Positions 17,677-26,571 are shown, counted from the first letter of the stretch. The stretch is DNA of 64,000 nucleotides from JAHBNG01 sp039028975 (GCA_039028975.1 JBCCHB010000013.1:1-64000), one strand, 5' to 3'. The notes: a model not told the origin generated them from the letters alone. A program made the numbers and translations.

Positions 17677-18684
17677 ATGACCAATCACGATACCATTCTC
17701 GAAATCAACAACTTGAAAACCCACTTCTTCTTTGATGAAGGCACCGTCAAAGCTGTAGACGGCGTCTCCTACATGCTTGAGGAAGGCAAGACGTTAGGCG
17801 TCGTTGGCGAATCTGGCTGCGGCAAGAGCGTTACCGCCCAATCGGTTCTGCAAATTGTGGGAGCAGGCGGGCGTATTGTCGATGGCCAAATTTTGCTCTA
17901 TAAAGACGGTGAGGTGGTGGATCTAACCCAGTACAAGCCAGAGAGCGAAGAGCTGCGTCAGGTGCGCGGCAACGACATTGCCATGATCTTTCAGGAACCC
18001 ATGACTGCATTTTCACCGGTCTATACAGTGGGCTGGCAGATTATGGAAGCAATTCTCTATCATTTCGATATTTCCAAGGAGGAAGCCCGTCAGCAAGTCA
18101 TTGAGCTGCTGGGGAAAGTTGGCATTCCGCAACCAACCAAGCGTTTCGATAGCTACCCATTTGAGCTTTCCGGTGGGATGCGGCAGCGCGCCATGATTGC
18201 TATGGCGTTGGCCTGTAACCCAACGGTCCTCATTGCTGATGAACCAACGACAGCACTGGATGTCACCATCCAAGCCCAAATATTGGGGCTGTTGAAGAGT
18301 TTGCAAGAAGAATATGGCATGGCTATTCTCGTCATTACCCACAATATGGGCGTAATTGCCGAGATGGCCGATGAGGTAGCTGTAATGTATCTGGGGCGAG
18401 TAGTGGAGAAAGCATCGGTCTGGGATCTCTTTGATGATCCACGCCATCCCTACACAGCAGCCCTGCTCGAATCGATCCCCATGGTGGAAGAGGAAGTGAA
18501 AGAACGGCTTAAGTCTATAAAAGGGTCTGTACCCGATCCCTATAACCTTCCGAATGGTTGCCGCTTTCATCCACGTTGCGAGTCCTTTATAGAGGGTGTC
18601 TGTGATCGGTCAGAACCACCGCCAGTTGAAGTATCCCCTGGCCACCTAGTCAGTTGCTTCTTATGGGGAGGTCAAGATGAGTGA
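17677..18684 (+). CDS. Peptide ABC transporter ATP-binding protein, DppD type
   Basis: Cytoplasmic ATPase of the second importer, 335 residues. Walker A GESGCGKS is at about residues 43-50, signature LSGGMRQR near 163, Walker B VLIADEP near 183, and the switch His in ITHNMGV near 222. The oligopeptide-transporter C-terminal segment is present (GCRFHPRCESFIEGVCD). The last eight bases overlap the next gene, so both ATPases should be made together as a heterodimer. Confidence 0.94.
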   Translation: MTNHDTILEINNLKTHFFFDEGTVKAVDGVSYMLEEGKTLGVVGESGCGKSVTAQSVLQIVGAGGRIVDGQILLYKDGEVVDLTQYKPESEELRQVRGNDIAMIFQEPMTAFSPVYTVGWQIMEAILYHFDISKEEARQQVIELLGKVGIPQPTKRFDSYPFELSGGMRQRAMIAMALACNPTVLIADEPTTALDVTIQAQILGLLKSLQEEYGMAILVITHNMGVIAEMADEVAVMYLGRVVEKASVWDLFDDPRHPYTAALLESIPMVEEEVKERLKSIKGSVPDPYNLPNGCRFHPRCESFIEGVCDRSEPPPVEVSPGHLVSCFLWGGQDE

Positions 18685-19690
18685 TGCACAACAGCTTCTC
18701 GAGGTCAACAATCTCAAAAAGCATTTCCCGCTGACAAAGGGATTCCTCAAGCGGGTCGTGGGGACTGTTAAGGCCGTAGATGATGTCAGCTTCTCGGTTA
18801 GGCCTGGTGAAACGCTGGGGTTGGTGGGTGAGTCTGGCTGTGGCAAGACAACGGTCGCCAAGACAGTGCTGCGAGCCATTGAACCGACAGATGGCCAGAT
18901 TCTCTTTCACGACAACGGCAGCACAGTTGATATTGCCCAGTTGGAGAAAGAGCCGCTCAAGCGCGCCCGCCGTAACATTCAGCTCATCTTCCAAGATCCC
19001 TTCTCATCGCTCAACCCGCGTCAGCGCGTGCGCGATATCATCGGTGAGCCTCTGCTGGTGAATCATGTTGCCACAGGTAAGGAATTGGAGGAACGGGTCA
19101 GCTACCTAATGAACGCGGTGGGGTTACGCCCCGAGTATATGATTCGATATCCCCACGCCTTTTCCGGCGGGCAGCGACAGCGGATTGGGGTTGCCCGTGC
19201 ATTGGCGCTTAACCCCAAGTTGATTGTCTGCGACGAGCCGGTCTCTGCCCTCGATGTATCAATTCAGGCTCAGATTCTAAACTTGCTCAAGGATCTACAA
19301 GATGAGTTCGGGTTGACCTATCTTTTTATTTCCCATGACCTAGGTGTGGTTCAACATATTTGTGATCGGGTTGCCGTCATGTACGTGGGGCGTCTGGTTG
19401 AAATTGCCCCCACAGAAACCCTCTTCAAAAGGCCAAGTCATCCCTATACCGAAGCATTGTTGGGCGCATCGCCCAAACCCCACCCGCGATATCGGGGCAG
19501 GAATCGCATATTGGCTGGGGAAGTTCCCGATCCCTCCCAAACCCCAACTGGCTGCTATTTCCATCCCCGCTGCCCTCATAGTCAGGATATCTGTATACAG
19601 GAGTACCCACCTCTCCAGACGATTGACGGGAGCAGTGTACATCAAGTTGCCTGCCATTTTGCTCAAGAGTTAACATTAGAGGGAATATGA
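18677..19690 (+). CDS. Peptide ABC transporter ATP-binding protein, DppF type
   Basis: Partner ATPase, 337 residues. Walker A GESGCGKTT is near residue 50, signature FSGGQRQR near 161 with Phe replacing the usual Leu, Walker B LIVCDEP near 182, and ISHDLGV follows. The Cys-containing C-terminal segment (GCYFHPRCPHSQDIC) is typical of DppF. It starts inside the end of the previous gene. This closes the second importer; no clear terminator follows. Confidence 0.94.
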   Translation: MSDAQQLLEVNNLKKHFPLTKGFLKRVVGTVKAVDDVSFSVRPGETLGLVGESGCGKTTVAKTVLRAIEPTDGQILFHDNGSTVDIAQLEKEPLKRARRNIQLIFQDPFSSLNPRQRVRDIIGEPLLVNHVATGKELEERVSYLMNAVGLRPEYMIRYPHAFSGGQRQRIGVARALALNPKLIVCDEPVSALDVSIQAQILNLLKDLQDEFGLTYLFISHDLGVVQHICDRVAVMYVGRLVEIAPTETLFKRPSHPYTEALLGASPKPHPRYRGRNRILAGEVPDPSQTPTGCYFHPRCPHSQDICIQEYPPLQTIDGSSVHQVACHFAQELTLEGI

Positions 19691-19873
19691 GGAGTGGAAC
19701 TTCGCTATACAATGACGCTATGATTTTATGATACGATAGCCATTCTTGCTTGCGCCAATGGGGATGGACAGTTGAGCCAAGCAGAAAGAGATTGGGTCAT
19801 TGGCTACATAGGACAATCCGATGAGGTAATCCGATAGAATACTCCGAAAGGTTGAGGAGACTGAGGAGAAAAC

Positions 19874-20797
19874 ATGGAGCTAAATTCAGAGTTTTACTTC
19901 CAACTGGAAGCTAGTGCTGGACCATTCTATCAAGCTATGGGCAAGATAGCACAAAGCCAGGCAGAACAGCCTCCTCGCCATCCCCTGCTGCAAGTGCAAA
20001 GTGGTCGGGCAGAAAGCCCAGCTTGGTATCTTGTGCAAGCCGCTGAGTTTGATCCCGAACCGTTGAGTGTGAAAACTCTCCGAGTGCGTGATATTTACGC
20101 ATCGCCGGCAATTGCCCAGGGAATACTGGAGATGTTAGCAGCAGAAAGGTGGCTGGATCGACGGGGCGGCGCATATCATTTAACCGACTTGGGGCGTACT
20201 GTCACGACTGAGCTGCTTACACGAAGTCAATCATTGCTAGCACAAGTAGACGTCCCTGCGCATATTGATCTGATCCGATTAGAGAGCCTCTTACGGAGCG
20301 TGATCGATGCCAGTTTAGGATGTAAAACACCACCAGGAAACTGGTGCCTAGCCCATTCTCGCAATCGTGCCCCAAGTGATGAAGAGCCTGTTATTGTTCG
20401 GCTGCTCCACTATTTTTCTGACTTCAATGCGTTTCGAGACGATGCCCATATGGCGGCATGGCAACCCAAAGAGGTAACGGGACAGCAGTGGGAGACCTTC
20501 GCTTTCATAATCAGTGGCCAAGCCAATTCAGCCGAATCATTATTTGAGCAACTCTCCTATCGCGGCTACAGCGTAGAAGATTATGCAGCAGCCCTCTCTG
20601 ACTTAACTGAACGGAGGTGGTTGTTACCCAAAGGCGATGTTTATGTGGCGACAGAAGTAGGCGTAGCCATCCACACCCAGGTCGAATCTCTCACTGATCA
20701 ATATTTTTATGCACCTTGGCTCGAGGCACTGAATGAAAGAGAACTGGCCGAGACTATCGAGCTTTTACGGGTGTTACGTGAAGAGTGGCCAAGTTAA
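19874..20797 (+). CDS. Winged-helix-like protein, possibly SCO6745-type
   Basis: A 307-residue soluble protein with two related halves. Each half seems to hold a winged-helix-like unit: residues about 70-120 (IAQGILEMLAAERWLDRRGG, then YHLTDLGRT) and about 215-275 (SLFEQLSYRGYSVEDYAAAL, then VATEVGVAIHTQ). That is reminiscent of the MarR-like SCO6745 family, but the match is from memory and weak. GAGGAG precedes the ATG by 6 bp. The next gene starts 7 bp after its stop, so the two form a unit. Regulator or ligand-binding protein; unsure. Confidence 0.5.
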   Translation: MELNSEFYFQLEASAGPFYQAMGKIAQSQAEQPPRHPLLQVQSGRAESPAWYLVQAAEFDPEPLSVKTLRVRDIYASPAIAQGILEMLAAERWLDRRGGAYHLTDLGRTVTTELLTRSQSLLAQVDVPAHIDLIRLESLLRSVIDASLGCKTPPGNWCLAHSRNRAPSDEEPVIVRLLHYFSDFNAFRDDAHMAAWQPKEVTGQQWETFAFIISGQANSAESLFEQLSYRGYSVEDYAAALSDLTERRWLLPKGDVYVATEVGVAIHTQVESLTDQYFYAPWLEALNERELAETIELLRVLREEWPS

Positions 20798-20804
20798 GGA
20801 AACC

Positions 20805-21509
20805 ATGCATACTAGCGCTCGGTTAGCTGCCGAAGATTTTAAATACTGGCAATGGAGAGAGAATGAGCGGCGGTCGCTCGCGTTTGCAGAATTCTGCGCT
20901 AATTATCACGAGCTTGATCGGATTGGTGTGGTGTCCTCTAAATTAGAGGATGGTGTTCTCAACCTCGGGCGAACCCTACTGGCTTTAACAACGGCCTTTT
21001 ATGATCGCCATCGCGCCCGTGGTGGCGATTTTTTTGACTATCCCCAGCACTTTGCCTTTGTCGGTGCCGATAGCGTCAGTCAATATCCAGAAGATGCCGA
21101 TCCCTGGGGGCCTTGGCGTTGGTTGGATGTGTGGCCCGATTTCAAGTGGATCAGTGCTGCACCAACCGCAAGCGAAATGCTAGGTGCTGTCTTTGAGCAC
21201 CAAATGAATCGCATCTTCTGGCCTGACAATCTACTACCTACAGTAGATGAAAAACGCCTGCCGGACTATGCCTATCGGATGTTACAGACTCGCTTAAAAA
21301 CGGTTTATCACTATAGCCCAAATGGTCTTCTTCATCAGGCGATACCAAGGATAGAAGTTGGCGGTTCACCGGCTTTAGAAACATTACGAGAAGAAAGCAT
21401 TGATCGTTTGCCGGAAGTCGTAACGCAAACGAAGGATAGAGCCGTATCTGAGGTAGATTCCTTACAAATTGTCCCCGTTGCTGAGTTTATAGCAGCAATG
21501 CAATCTTAA
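20805..21509 (+). CDS. Conserved-looking protein of unknown function
   Basis: I do not recognise this 234-residue soluble protein. It has no signal peptide or membrane segment, and is rich in aromatic residues (PWGPWRWLDVWPDFKW near residue 105). The ATG used here has AAGGA 4 bp upstream; a longer frame from 20733 would overlap the previous gene and lacks a ribosome binding site. Tight spacing with the winged-helix-like gene suggests the two work together. Confidence 0.55.
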   Translation: MHTSARLAAEDFKYWQWRENERRSLAFAEFCANYHELDRIGVVSSKLEDGVLNLGRTLLALTTAFYDRHRARGGDFFDYPQHFAFVGADSVSQYPEDADPWGPWRWLDVWPDFKWISAAPTASEMLGAVFEHQMNRIFWPDNLLPTVDEKRLPDYAYRMLQTRLKTVYHYSPNGLLHQAIPRIEVGGSPALETLREESIDRLPEVVTQTKDRAVSEVDSLQIVPVAEFIAAMQS

Positions 21510-21551
21510 CCTCGGTTGATCGCAACAGAACTATGTTGGCCATCTGGCTTA

Positions 21552-21578
21552 TGCTATAATCCTCCGTGGAGGTATTAT
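21552..21578 (+). promoter_or_regulatory. Extended -10 promoter overlapping a palindrome
   Basis: TGCTATAAT (21552-21560) is an extended -10 element. It is followed by CCTCC-GT-GGAGG, flanked by ATAAT and ATTAT with one bulged T, so the palindrome spans 21556-21578. The right arm GGAGG is also the ribosome binding site of the Uma2-family gene that starts at 21582. No good -35 is seen. Confidence 0.45.
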
Positions 21579-21581
21579 AAA

Positions 21582-22085
21582 ATGACGATACAATTTGCTG
21601 AATATGATGAGGAGTTTGCTCCAGAGGGATTGGCCGAATTGGGTTCATTGAATCATAGTTATTTACAAACAAAATTAGCTGTATTGCTCTTTTCCATGGA
21701 GCGTTTTACAGCCTTGACAGAACTCAGCTTGGATGTCAGCGGCCTGGATGATGAGGCTTTACGGGCAAAGTATAAGGATTCAATTAAGCCTGATATAAGC
21801 GTATATACAAAGCGCTCCCTTGATATAACAGATGATATTGTCAAAATGTCGGAAATGCCCTTATTGGCTATCGAGATTCTTTCACCAATGCAAGGCGTGC
21901 AAAGCCTAGTTGAAAAGGCGCGTGTTTATTTTGCATTGGGTGTTCAATCCTGCTGGATTGTCTATCCATATGGGCGCTCAGTAACAGTCTATACGTCCCC
22001 CCGCCGATTCAGGTCATATAGTGTAGATGATGTCATTGATGAAGTAGTGGACATACGCCTTTCGTTGGTGGATATATTTAGCTAA
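21582..22085 (+). CDS. Uma2 family putative endonuclease
   Basis: PD-(D/E)XK-fold protein of the Uma2 (DUF820) family, 167 residues, abundant in cyanobacteria and Chloroflexota, function not settled. Core residues are visible: KPDISVYTK near residue 70 and LLAIEILSPMQGVQSL near 93, giving Asp and Glu of the predicted active site. The start is the ATG with GGAGG 9 bp before it. A longer frame to 21516 ignores this ribosome binding site. The usual C-terminal coiled coil of long Uma2 proteins is absent. Confidence 0.8.
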   Translation: MTIQFAEYDEEFAPEGLAELGSLNHSYLQTKLAVLLFSMERFTALTELSLDVSGLDDEALRAKYKDSIKPDISVYTKRSLDITDDIVKMSEMPLLAIEILSPMQGVQSLVEKARVYFALGVQSCWIVYPYGRSVTVYTSPRRFRSYSVDDVIDEVVDIRLSLVDIFS

Positions 22086-22120
22086 ATCCTCTCGTTCTTC
22101 TCATAAAGTAAACGCTCTAT

Positions 22121-22157
22121 TTATACTGCGGTCGTTTTCAAACGGAGCTGAGTATAA
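22121..22157. repeat. Palindromic dispersed repeat, copy B
   Basis: TTATACT (22121-22127) and AGTATAA (22151-22157) are exact complements around a second palindrome CGTTTTCAAACG. It shares core and flanks with 8929-8965. It sits in the gap after the Uma2 gene. Confidence 0.65.
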
Positions 22158-22220
22158 TCAGTGTCAGTAGACCGCAATCGGAATGACGTCGACAGAGTCG
22201 ACTCTGGACTAAACAACCAA

Positions 22221-22248
22221 ACGACTGCGGACGACTGCGGACGACTGA
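22221..22248. repeat. 10-bp tandem repeat
   Basis: ACGACTGCGG is present twice in a row with a third partial copy ACGACTGA. Just upstream, 22190-22204 has two GTCGAC sites. Probably slippage; no function visible. Confidence 0.6.
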
Positions 22249-22321
22249 GTATCGGCTTAATCAGTATTGGCGCAACGGTATCCGAGATTCATCAACAGCA
22301 TAGGTGCGTTATTATAACCTC

Positions 22322-23275
22322 ATGATCAACCGTCGAACTCTAGGACGAACCAATCTATCGGTTGCTCCTCTTGCATTAGGAACTGTTGAGCTTGGCATGG
22401 ATTACGGCATCCAAGTGCCGGGAGCATATGGTAAACCTGATGAATCGGACGCCGTTGGTCTTGTTCATGCGGCACTGGATGCAGGCATCAACTTTATCGA
22501 TACGGCACGCGCCTACGGTGCGAGTGAAACTGTGTTGGGAAAAGCCTTACGTGGTCGTCGGGACCAGGTAGTTCTGGCTACCAAGGCCACAACCCGTCTT
22601 CCTGATGGGGCAATGCCTGGCGGTGCGGCCCTACGAGAGCTTCTGCTCTCTCAACTGGATATCAGCTTGAAAGAGTTGCAATCTGATTTTGTGGATATCT
22701 GGCAACTCCACAATGTAGCCCAAGAAGAGTTGGAGCAGTGGGAGGCTATCGGGTCTGTTTTTGCTGAAGTGAAGCAGAGCGGTAAGGTTCATTGGGTAGG
22801 CGGCTCATTTTATGGCTCCGAGATGCCAGAAAGAGCCCTAGCCCATGAGTGGCTGGATCTGATCCAGGTCACTTACTCGGTCTTTGATCAACGCTTGGCG
22901 GACCGGGTCTTTCCGCTCGCGCAAGAAAAGAATGTTGGCGTCACTGTACGTTCGGTTTTGCTACAAGGGGCGCTGACCAAACGGGCTGATTACTTGCCTG
23001 ATCACCTTGATCTATTGCGCGCCCATTCACGTACCTATCGACAGCTTGTCGCTGATTTTGACCTCTCACTTAATCCTGCCCAAGTAGCGCTGGCCTTTGC
23101 TTTAAGCCACCCCCAGATTGATGCTGCCCTAGTTGGCGTACGCACGATTGAGGAGTTGGAGGAGAATCTGGCTGCAGTGGATAAACCATTGCCCCAGGAG
23201 TACTTACAACAGCTTTATCCATTGCGAATCGATGATGATACGCTCTTAAACCCAGGGACCTGGGCTGCAAAGTAA
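22322..23275 (+). CDS. Aldo/keto reductase
   Basis: NADPH-dependent TIM-barrel reductase, 317 residues from the ATG chosen here (a GTG six codons earlier is possible). The family opening RRTLGRTNLSVAPLALGT, the catalytic Asp/Tyr segment FIDTARAYGASE, the Lys in VLATKATT and the His in DIWQLHNV are all present. It is followed after 37 bp by an HpcH-type aldolase gene and then an overlapping FAD oxidoreductase gene, so a catabolic role on a sugar or sugar acid is likely. Many members of this branch act on sugars such as fucose or galactose; the real substrate is unknown. Confidence 0.9.
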   Translation: MINRRTLGRTNLSVAPLALGTVELGMDYGIQVPGAYGKPDESDAVGLVHAALDAGINFIDTARAYGASETVLGKALRGRRDQVVLATKATTRLPDGAMPGGAALRELLLSQLDISLKELQSDFVDIWQLHNVAQEELEQWEAIGSVFAEVKQSGKVHWVGGSFYGSEMPERALAHEWLDLIQVTYSVFDQRLADRVFPLAQEKNVGVTVRSVLLQGALTKRADYLPDHLDLLRAHSRTYRQLVADFDLSLNPAQVALAFALSHPQIDAALVGVRTIEELEENLAAVDKPLPQEYLQQLYPLRIDDDTLLNPGTWAAK

Positions 23276-23312
23276 TTATACAACACAGAATTGGGATATA
23301 AGAGGAAACTTT

Positions 23313-24095
23313 ATGCGCAAAAGTAAAATGCTTCAAAAATTCCGCAGTGGGGGCTTTGCACGAGTCTGCGGATTGGGCCACTACCTACCTTTCTTCATCC
23401 GCTATGCGGCCCATTTCAAATTTGATGGCATCTGGTTTGATCTAGAGCATCGAGCCATGGACCCGCGGGAAGTCCAATCCATTATCATGATGTGCCACCA
23501 CAATGATATTGACTGCATGGTCCGTCCGCCCACGTTGGAGCGAACCATGCTCTATCGTTACTTGGAAGAGGGTGCCAGCGGCTTTCTGGTTCCCTTGGTT
23601 TCGGAGCCACAGATGGCTCAGGATCTCGTACAAGCCATCAAATATCCACCGCTGGGCAATCGCGGCATGGATGGTGCAGGGTTGGATGGCGATTTTGGCA
23701 TTGGCGTCTGGTATCCAGAGAGCAACTACAACGTGGACGCCAATCGAGAAACCTTTATTCTAACCCAGGTCGAGACACTACAGGCGGTGGCTAACGCAGA
23801 TGAAATTGCATCAATTGACGGCATTGACGGACTATTTCTTGGCCCTGCTGACTTGAGTTTGCGCATCGCCACCGGCCCTTCTGGCCACGGCATGACCATG
23901 GAAAAGGCAATTGAGGTGGTGGCTGCCGCGGCTCAGAAGCACAACAAAGTGTGGGGCATCACGGCTGGTTCGGTGGAGGAGATCAAGCGCTATCAGGAGA
24001 TGGGTGCCCAGATCGTACCTTGGGGAGGCGATTTTGCTCTCATGAATGTGCTGAAGACGTGTAGTGAAGAGTTGGATGGAGTGCCCGGCGCATGA
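23313..24095 (+). CDS. HpcH/HpaI family class II aldolase
   Basis: Metal-dependent aldolase of 260 residues that would split a 2-keto-3-deoxy acid to pyruvate and an aldehyde, or act on a citramalyl-type substrate. The barrel starts with FDGIWFDLEHRAMDP (Glu and His of the metal/base site), followed by VRPPTLER, GASGFLVPLV, and DGLFLGPADLSL near residue 172, which is the usual signature. It lies between an aldo/keto reductase and a FAD oxidoreductase, overlapping the latter by four bases (ATGA). Confidence 0.88.
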   Translation: MRKSKMLQKFRSGGFARVCGLGHYLPFFIRYAAHFKFDGIWFDLEHRAMDPREVQSIIMMCHHNDIDCMVRPPTLERTMLYRYLEEGASGFLVPLVSEPQMAQDLVQAIKYPPLGNRGMDGAGLDGDFGIGVWYPESNYNVDANRETFILTQVETLQAVANADEIASIDGIDGLFLGPADLSLRIATGPSGHGMTMEKAIEVVAAAAQKHNKVWGITAGSVEEIKRYQEMGAQIVPWGGDFALMNVLKTCSEELDGVPGA

Positions 24096-25318
24096 TGACT
24101 CCTGCCACAACTTCTTCAGCCACAGTCGTTATCATCGGTGGAGGTGTCATCGGTCTGAGTACAGCTTATCACTTGGCGCGCATGGAATTTGGCCGCATTA
24201 TCCTGCTCGAGAAAGATAGCATTGGTGCTGGGTCTAGTAGGCGGGCGGGTGGCATCATCACCAGCTTGCTCTGGAGCGAAACGGGCGTGCGGGCGCGCCA
24301 GATCAGCCGCGAGCTATATAGCGAATTGACGGAAGATCTAACAGGATATCGCTTTCAGGATGTGGGTTGCCTCAACCTCTTCGATCCGCCCTCCTGGCCC
24401 GAACGAGAGTCACTACTGCCCCTCTATGACCGACTCGGATCGCCATACGAAATCTTGAACGCACAGGAGATCCATGAACGCTGGCCAGCCTTGACGCCAA
24501 CCCCAGAGATCATCGGCCTCCACGATCCGTTGGGGGGATATAGCGAGCCAGAAGAGTATGTTCCTGCCTTGGCACAGCGAGTACGAGAGCTGGGTGTGGA
24601 GATTTGTGAGGGCACCCAGGTAACTGGCTTTATCGAGCGTAGCGGTCGAGCAGTGGGCGTCACCACTTTGGATGGAACCCTGGAAGCTGACGTTGTCATT
24701 TGCACGACTCACGCTTGGACCCACATCTTGACGAACAATGTTCTGGATGAAGTAGGTATGTCGATTCCCATGAAGGCATTTGTCCACCAACGCTATGTGA
24801 CGACGCCTCTATCTGCACCGGTCAACATCCCCGCCATCAACGCGAATCCCCAAGGTGGCTACATTCGCCCTGAATCAGGTAACCGCCTGCTAGCTGGTGC
24901 GGAAACGGCCCAACGTGAGGAGTACCGAATCGATTCCTTTAGCTTCGGGATGCAAGCTCTGAAAGCACCAGAAAGTGTACAGAAAGACTTGACCACCAAT
25001 CTAACGCCGCTCGTTCCCACCTTGGCACAAACAACTTGGGAAACCGAAAAAGTCGGACTCATCTGCTTTTCCATCGATGGTGAGCCGATTCTCGGTCCGG
25101 TGACGCAACTGCCAGGACTTTATCTAGGCTGTGCCTTTCACTCCGGCGGCTTTGCCTACAATCCGGTGGCTGGTCTGTTGCTTGCCGAACTGGTTACTGA
25201 CGGTAAAACCTCCATTGATATCAGCGATTTCTCACTTGATCGTTTTGCATCGGCAGCGGTGGAGGATTATTTAGCGTCTATCGTCCGGCAAGAAGATGCG
25301 GTCCAAAGGAGGCACTAG
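24092..25318 (+). CDS. FAD-dependent oxidoreductase (DAO family)
   Basis: Flavoenzyme of the D-amino-acid oxidase/glycine oxidase superfamily, 408 residues. The ADP-binding motif IIGGGVIGLSTAYHLAR is at about residues 12-28, with an acidic residue ending the second strand (ILLEKD). The second FAD-binding region near the C-terminus reads GLYLGCAFHSGGFAYNP. There are two ATGs in a row at the start; the first overlaps the aldolase stop. As last gene of the unit it would oxidise an amine or hydroxy acid tied to the aldolase pathway. Confidence 0.88.
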   Translation: MMTPATTSSATVVIIGGGVIGLSTAYHLARMEFGRIILLEKDSIGAGSSRRAGGIITSLLWSETGVRARQISRELYSELTEDLTGYRFQDVGCLNLFDPPSWPERESLLPLYDRLGSPYEILNAQEIHERWPALTPTPEIIGLHDPLGGYSEPEEYVPALAQRVRELGVEICEGTQVTGFIERSGRAVGVTTLDGTLEADVVICTTHAWTHILTNNVLDEVGMSIPMKAFVHQRYVTTPLSAPVNIPAINANPQGGYIRPESGNRLLAGAETAQREEYRIDSFSFGMQALKAPESVQKDLTTNLTPLVPTLAQTTWETEKVGLICFSIDGEPILGPVTQLPGLYLGCAFHSGGFAYNPVAGLLLAELVTDGKTSIDISDFSLDRFASAAVEDYLASIVRQEDAVQRRH

Positions 25319-25336
25319 ATGCTGAATTTCATACGA

Positions 25337-25365
25337 TTGCTCAAACATATGTGCTATGCTATACT
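25337..25365 (+). promoter_or_regulatory. Promoter before Phd-like gene
   Basis: TTGCTC (25337-25342) is followed after 17 bp by TATACT (25360-25365), preceded by TGC, an extended -10. It lies 54 bp before the ATG of the next gene and just after the catabolic operon, marking a new transcription unit. Confidence 0.5.
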
Positions 25366-25418
25366 GGACGAATAGCGTACTTTTTATACTGCTTACTGAA
25401 TTAAGGGAATAAGGTGAG

Positions 25419-25961
25419 ATGTCCTACACACCACCGTTAAGTGAAGCTGAAACTCAATTGCGTAACATAGTCGAACGGATGCAGACAACTCATGTTCCAG
25501 TACTTCTGAATGATGAAGGATCGGCAGAGCCTGTGGTAGTTGTTTTGGAAACGGATGTTTATCAAAAGGCTCAACGCCAGCAACAGCGTTTCTATCACTT
25601 GCAGTTGACCTATTTGAAGCAATCCCTTGACAGAGTCGAGCAAGATTGGGACAGTTATACCTTACGTGAAGAATGTGTGACTGCTTGGCAAAATGGAGTT
25701 AGCTTACTTTGGGAGGTTGCGCCCCAAACTACGCAAGAATTCTGTGCAGCTCTTATACTTGCTGTAAAATGCCTATCGTCAGAAAGTTTCTCTAAAAAAC
25801 AGTTGGCAGCACTGCGTTACGCCTTGGAACTTCTGCGATATTCAGATCCGGATGAAGCAACACGCGAAAAAGCACATCGGTTGTTAACGGACAGTGGGCT
25901 TCCACCTCTATTATCATATGATGATGACACCCTAGTGCAGTCATATCTTGAGGAACTGTGA
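25419..25961 (+). CDS. Phd/YefM-like N-terminus with unknown C-terminal domain
   Basis: A 180-residue soluble protein. Residues about 10-60 resemble the Phd/YefM antitoxin fold, in which a short loop (HVPVLLNDEGSAEPVVVVLE) is followed by the VYQKAQRQQQ helix. The helical C-terminal 120 residues are not recognised. It has its own promoter, and its stop codon overlaps a GTG start of a short downstream frame by four bases, the usual layout of toxin-antitoxin pairs. Assignment as an antitoxin is an inference. Confidence 0.5.
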   Translation: MSYTPPLSEAETQLRNIVERMQTTHVPVLLNDEGSAEPVVVVLETDVYQKAQRQQQRFYHLQLTYLKQSLDRVEQDWDSYTLREECVTAWQNGVSLLWEVAPQTTQEFCAALILAVKCLSSESFSKKQLAALRYALELLRYSDPDEATREKAHRLLTDSGLPPLLSYDDDTLVQSYLEEL

Positions 25962-26137
25962 ACACCAATAGGCAAACTATTTTCCTCGAAACCTCGGTTC
26001 AGATCCAACGTATTTTGGGTTCTTCAACTCAAAGCAGACAGATAGAACAAAATCTAATTTCTTCTTCTACTCATTCTGTGACCTCCCACTATGTATGGAT
26101 GGAATATCAGCGAACTGTCTCCGCCACAATATGCTGA
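25958..26137 (+). pseudogene. Short, probably truncated partner of Phd-like gene
   Basis: A GTG start overlaps the previous stop by four bases and opens a 59-codon frame beginning VNTNRQTIFLETSVQIQRIL and ending HYVWMEYQRTVSATIC before a stop. The start (hydrophobic strand then D/E-T-S) recalls PIN-like toxins, and the protein looks cut short. The next 160 bp hold no continuation in any single frame that I can recognise. It may be a true small gene; truncation is inferred. Confidence 0.4.
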
Positions 26138-26278
26138 AAATATTTGTAGCCGTAAAGGGAACAGACAAGGCAGTATACTCAGCGCAGATGAAAAGAGTGC
26201 ATTGAACTTGCTCCCCATCAGAGAGAGTTCAAAATCAATATGCACTCATTTGAGATGCCTTCAGTATATTTGCGATAG

Positions 26279-26292
26279 TGCACAATTGTGCA
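26279..26292. promoter_or_regulatory. Palindromic operator candidate for brnTA
   Basis: TGCACAATTGTGCA is a perfect 14-bp palindrome 9 bp before the BrnT start. BrnA antitoxins are known to autorepress by binding operators in their promoter, which makes this a natural candidate site. Confidence 0.5.
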
Positions 26293-26301
26293 TACAATGA
26301 T

Positions 26302-26571
26302 ATGAACTATCAATGGGATCCAAGCAAAGCAGAGTCCAATCGACGCAAACATGGAATCAGTTTCAGCGATGCCACATCTGTTTTTATGGATGATATGGGG
26401 ATTACCATTGAGGACGATTATCCAGACGAGGAACGATTTGTAACCATTGGCAGCGATGCATTGGGTCGCATCCTGGTCGTGGTTTACACTTATCACGATA
26501 GTGATATTCGTCTGATCTCTGCAAGAAAGGCAACTCGTTATGAACGTAGTCAATATGAGGGTGAGTCATGA
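26302..26571 (+). CDS. brnT: BrnT family toxin
   Basis: RelE-like ribonuclease toxin of the BrnT (DUF497) family, 89 residues. The opening MNYQWDPSKAESNRRKHGISF is the family hallmark, and the C-terminal ISARKATRYERSQYE carries the conserved R-A-T-R-Y-E-R segment. BrnT toxins cut RNA and stop translation. The ATG is preferred over a GTG eight codons upstream that lies inside the palindrome. The last four bases overlap the start of the antitoxin gene, the normal BrnT-BrnA order. Confidence 0.9.
   Translation: MNYQWDPSKAESNRRKHGISFSDATSVFMDDMGITIEDDYPDEERFVTIGSDALGRILVVVYTYHDSDIRLISARKATRYERSQYEGES

Noticed and set aside
26091..26300. 69-codon open frame before brnT
   Set aside because: Overlaps the short Phd-partner frame and the BrnTA palindrome; composition looks random.
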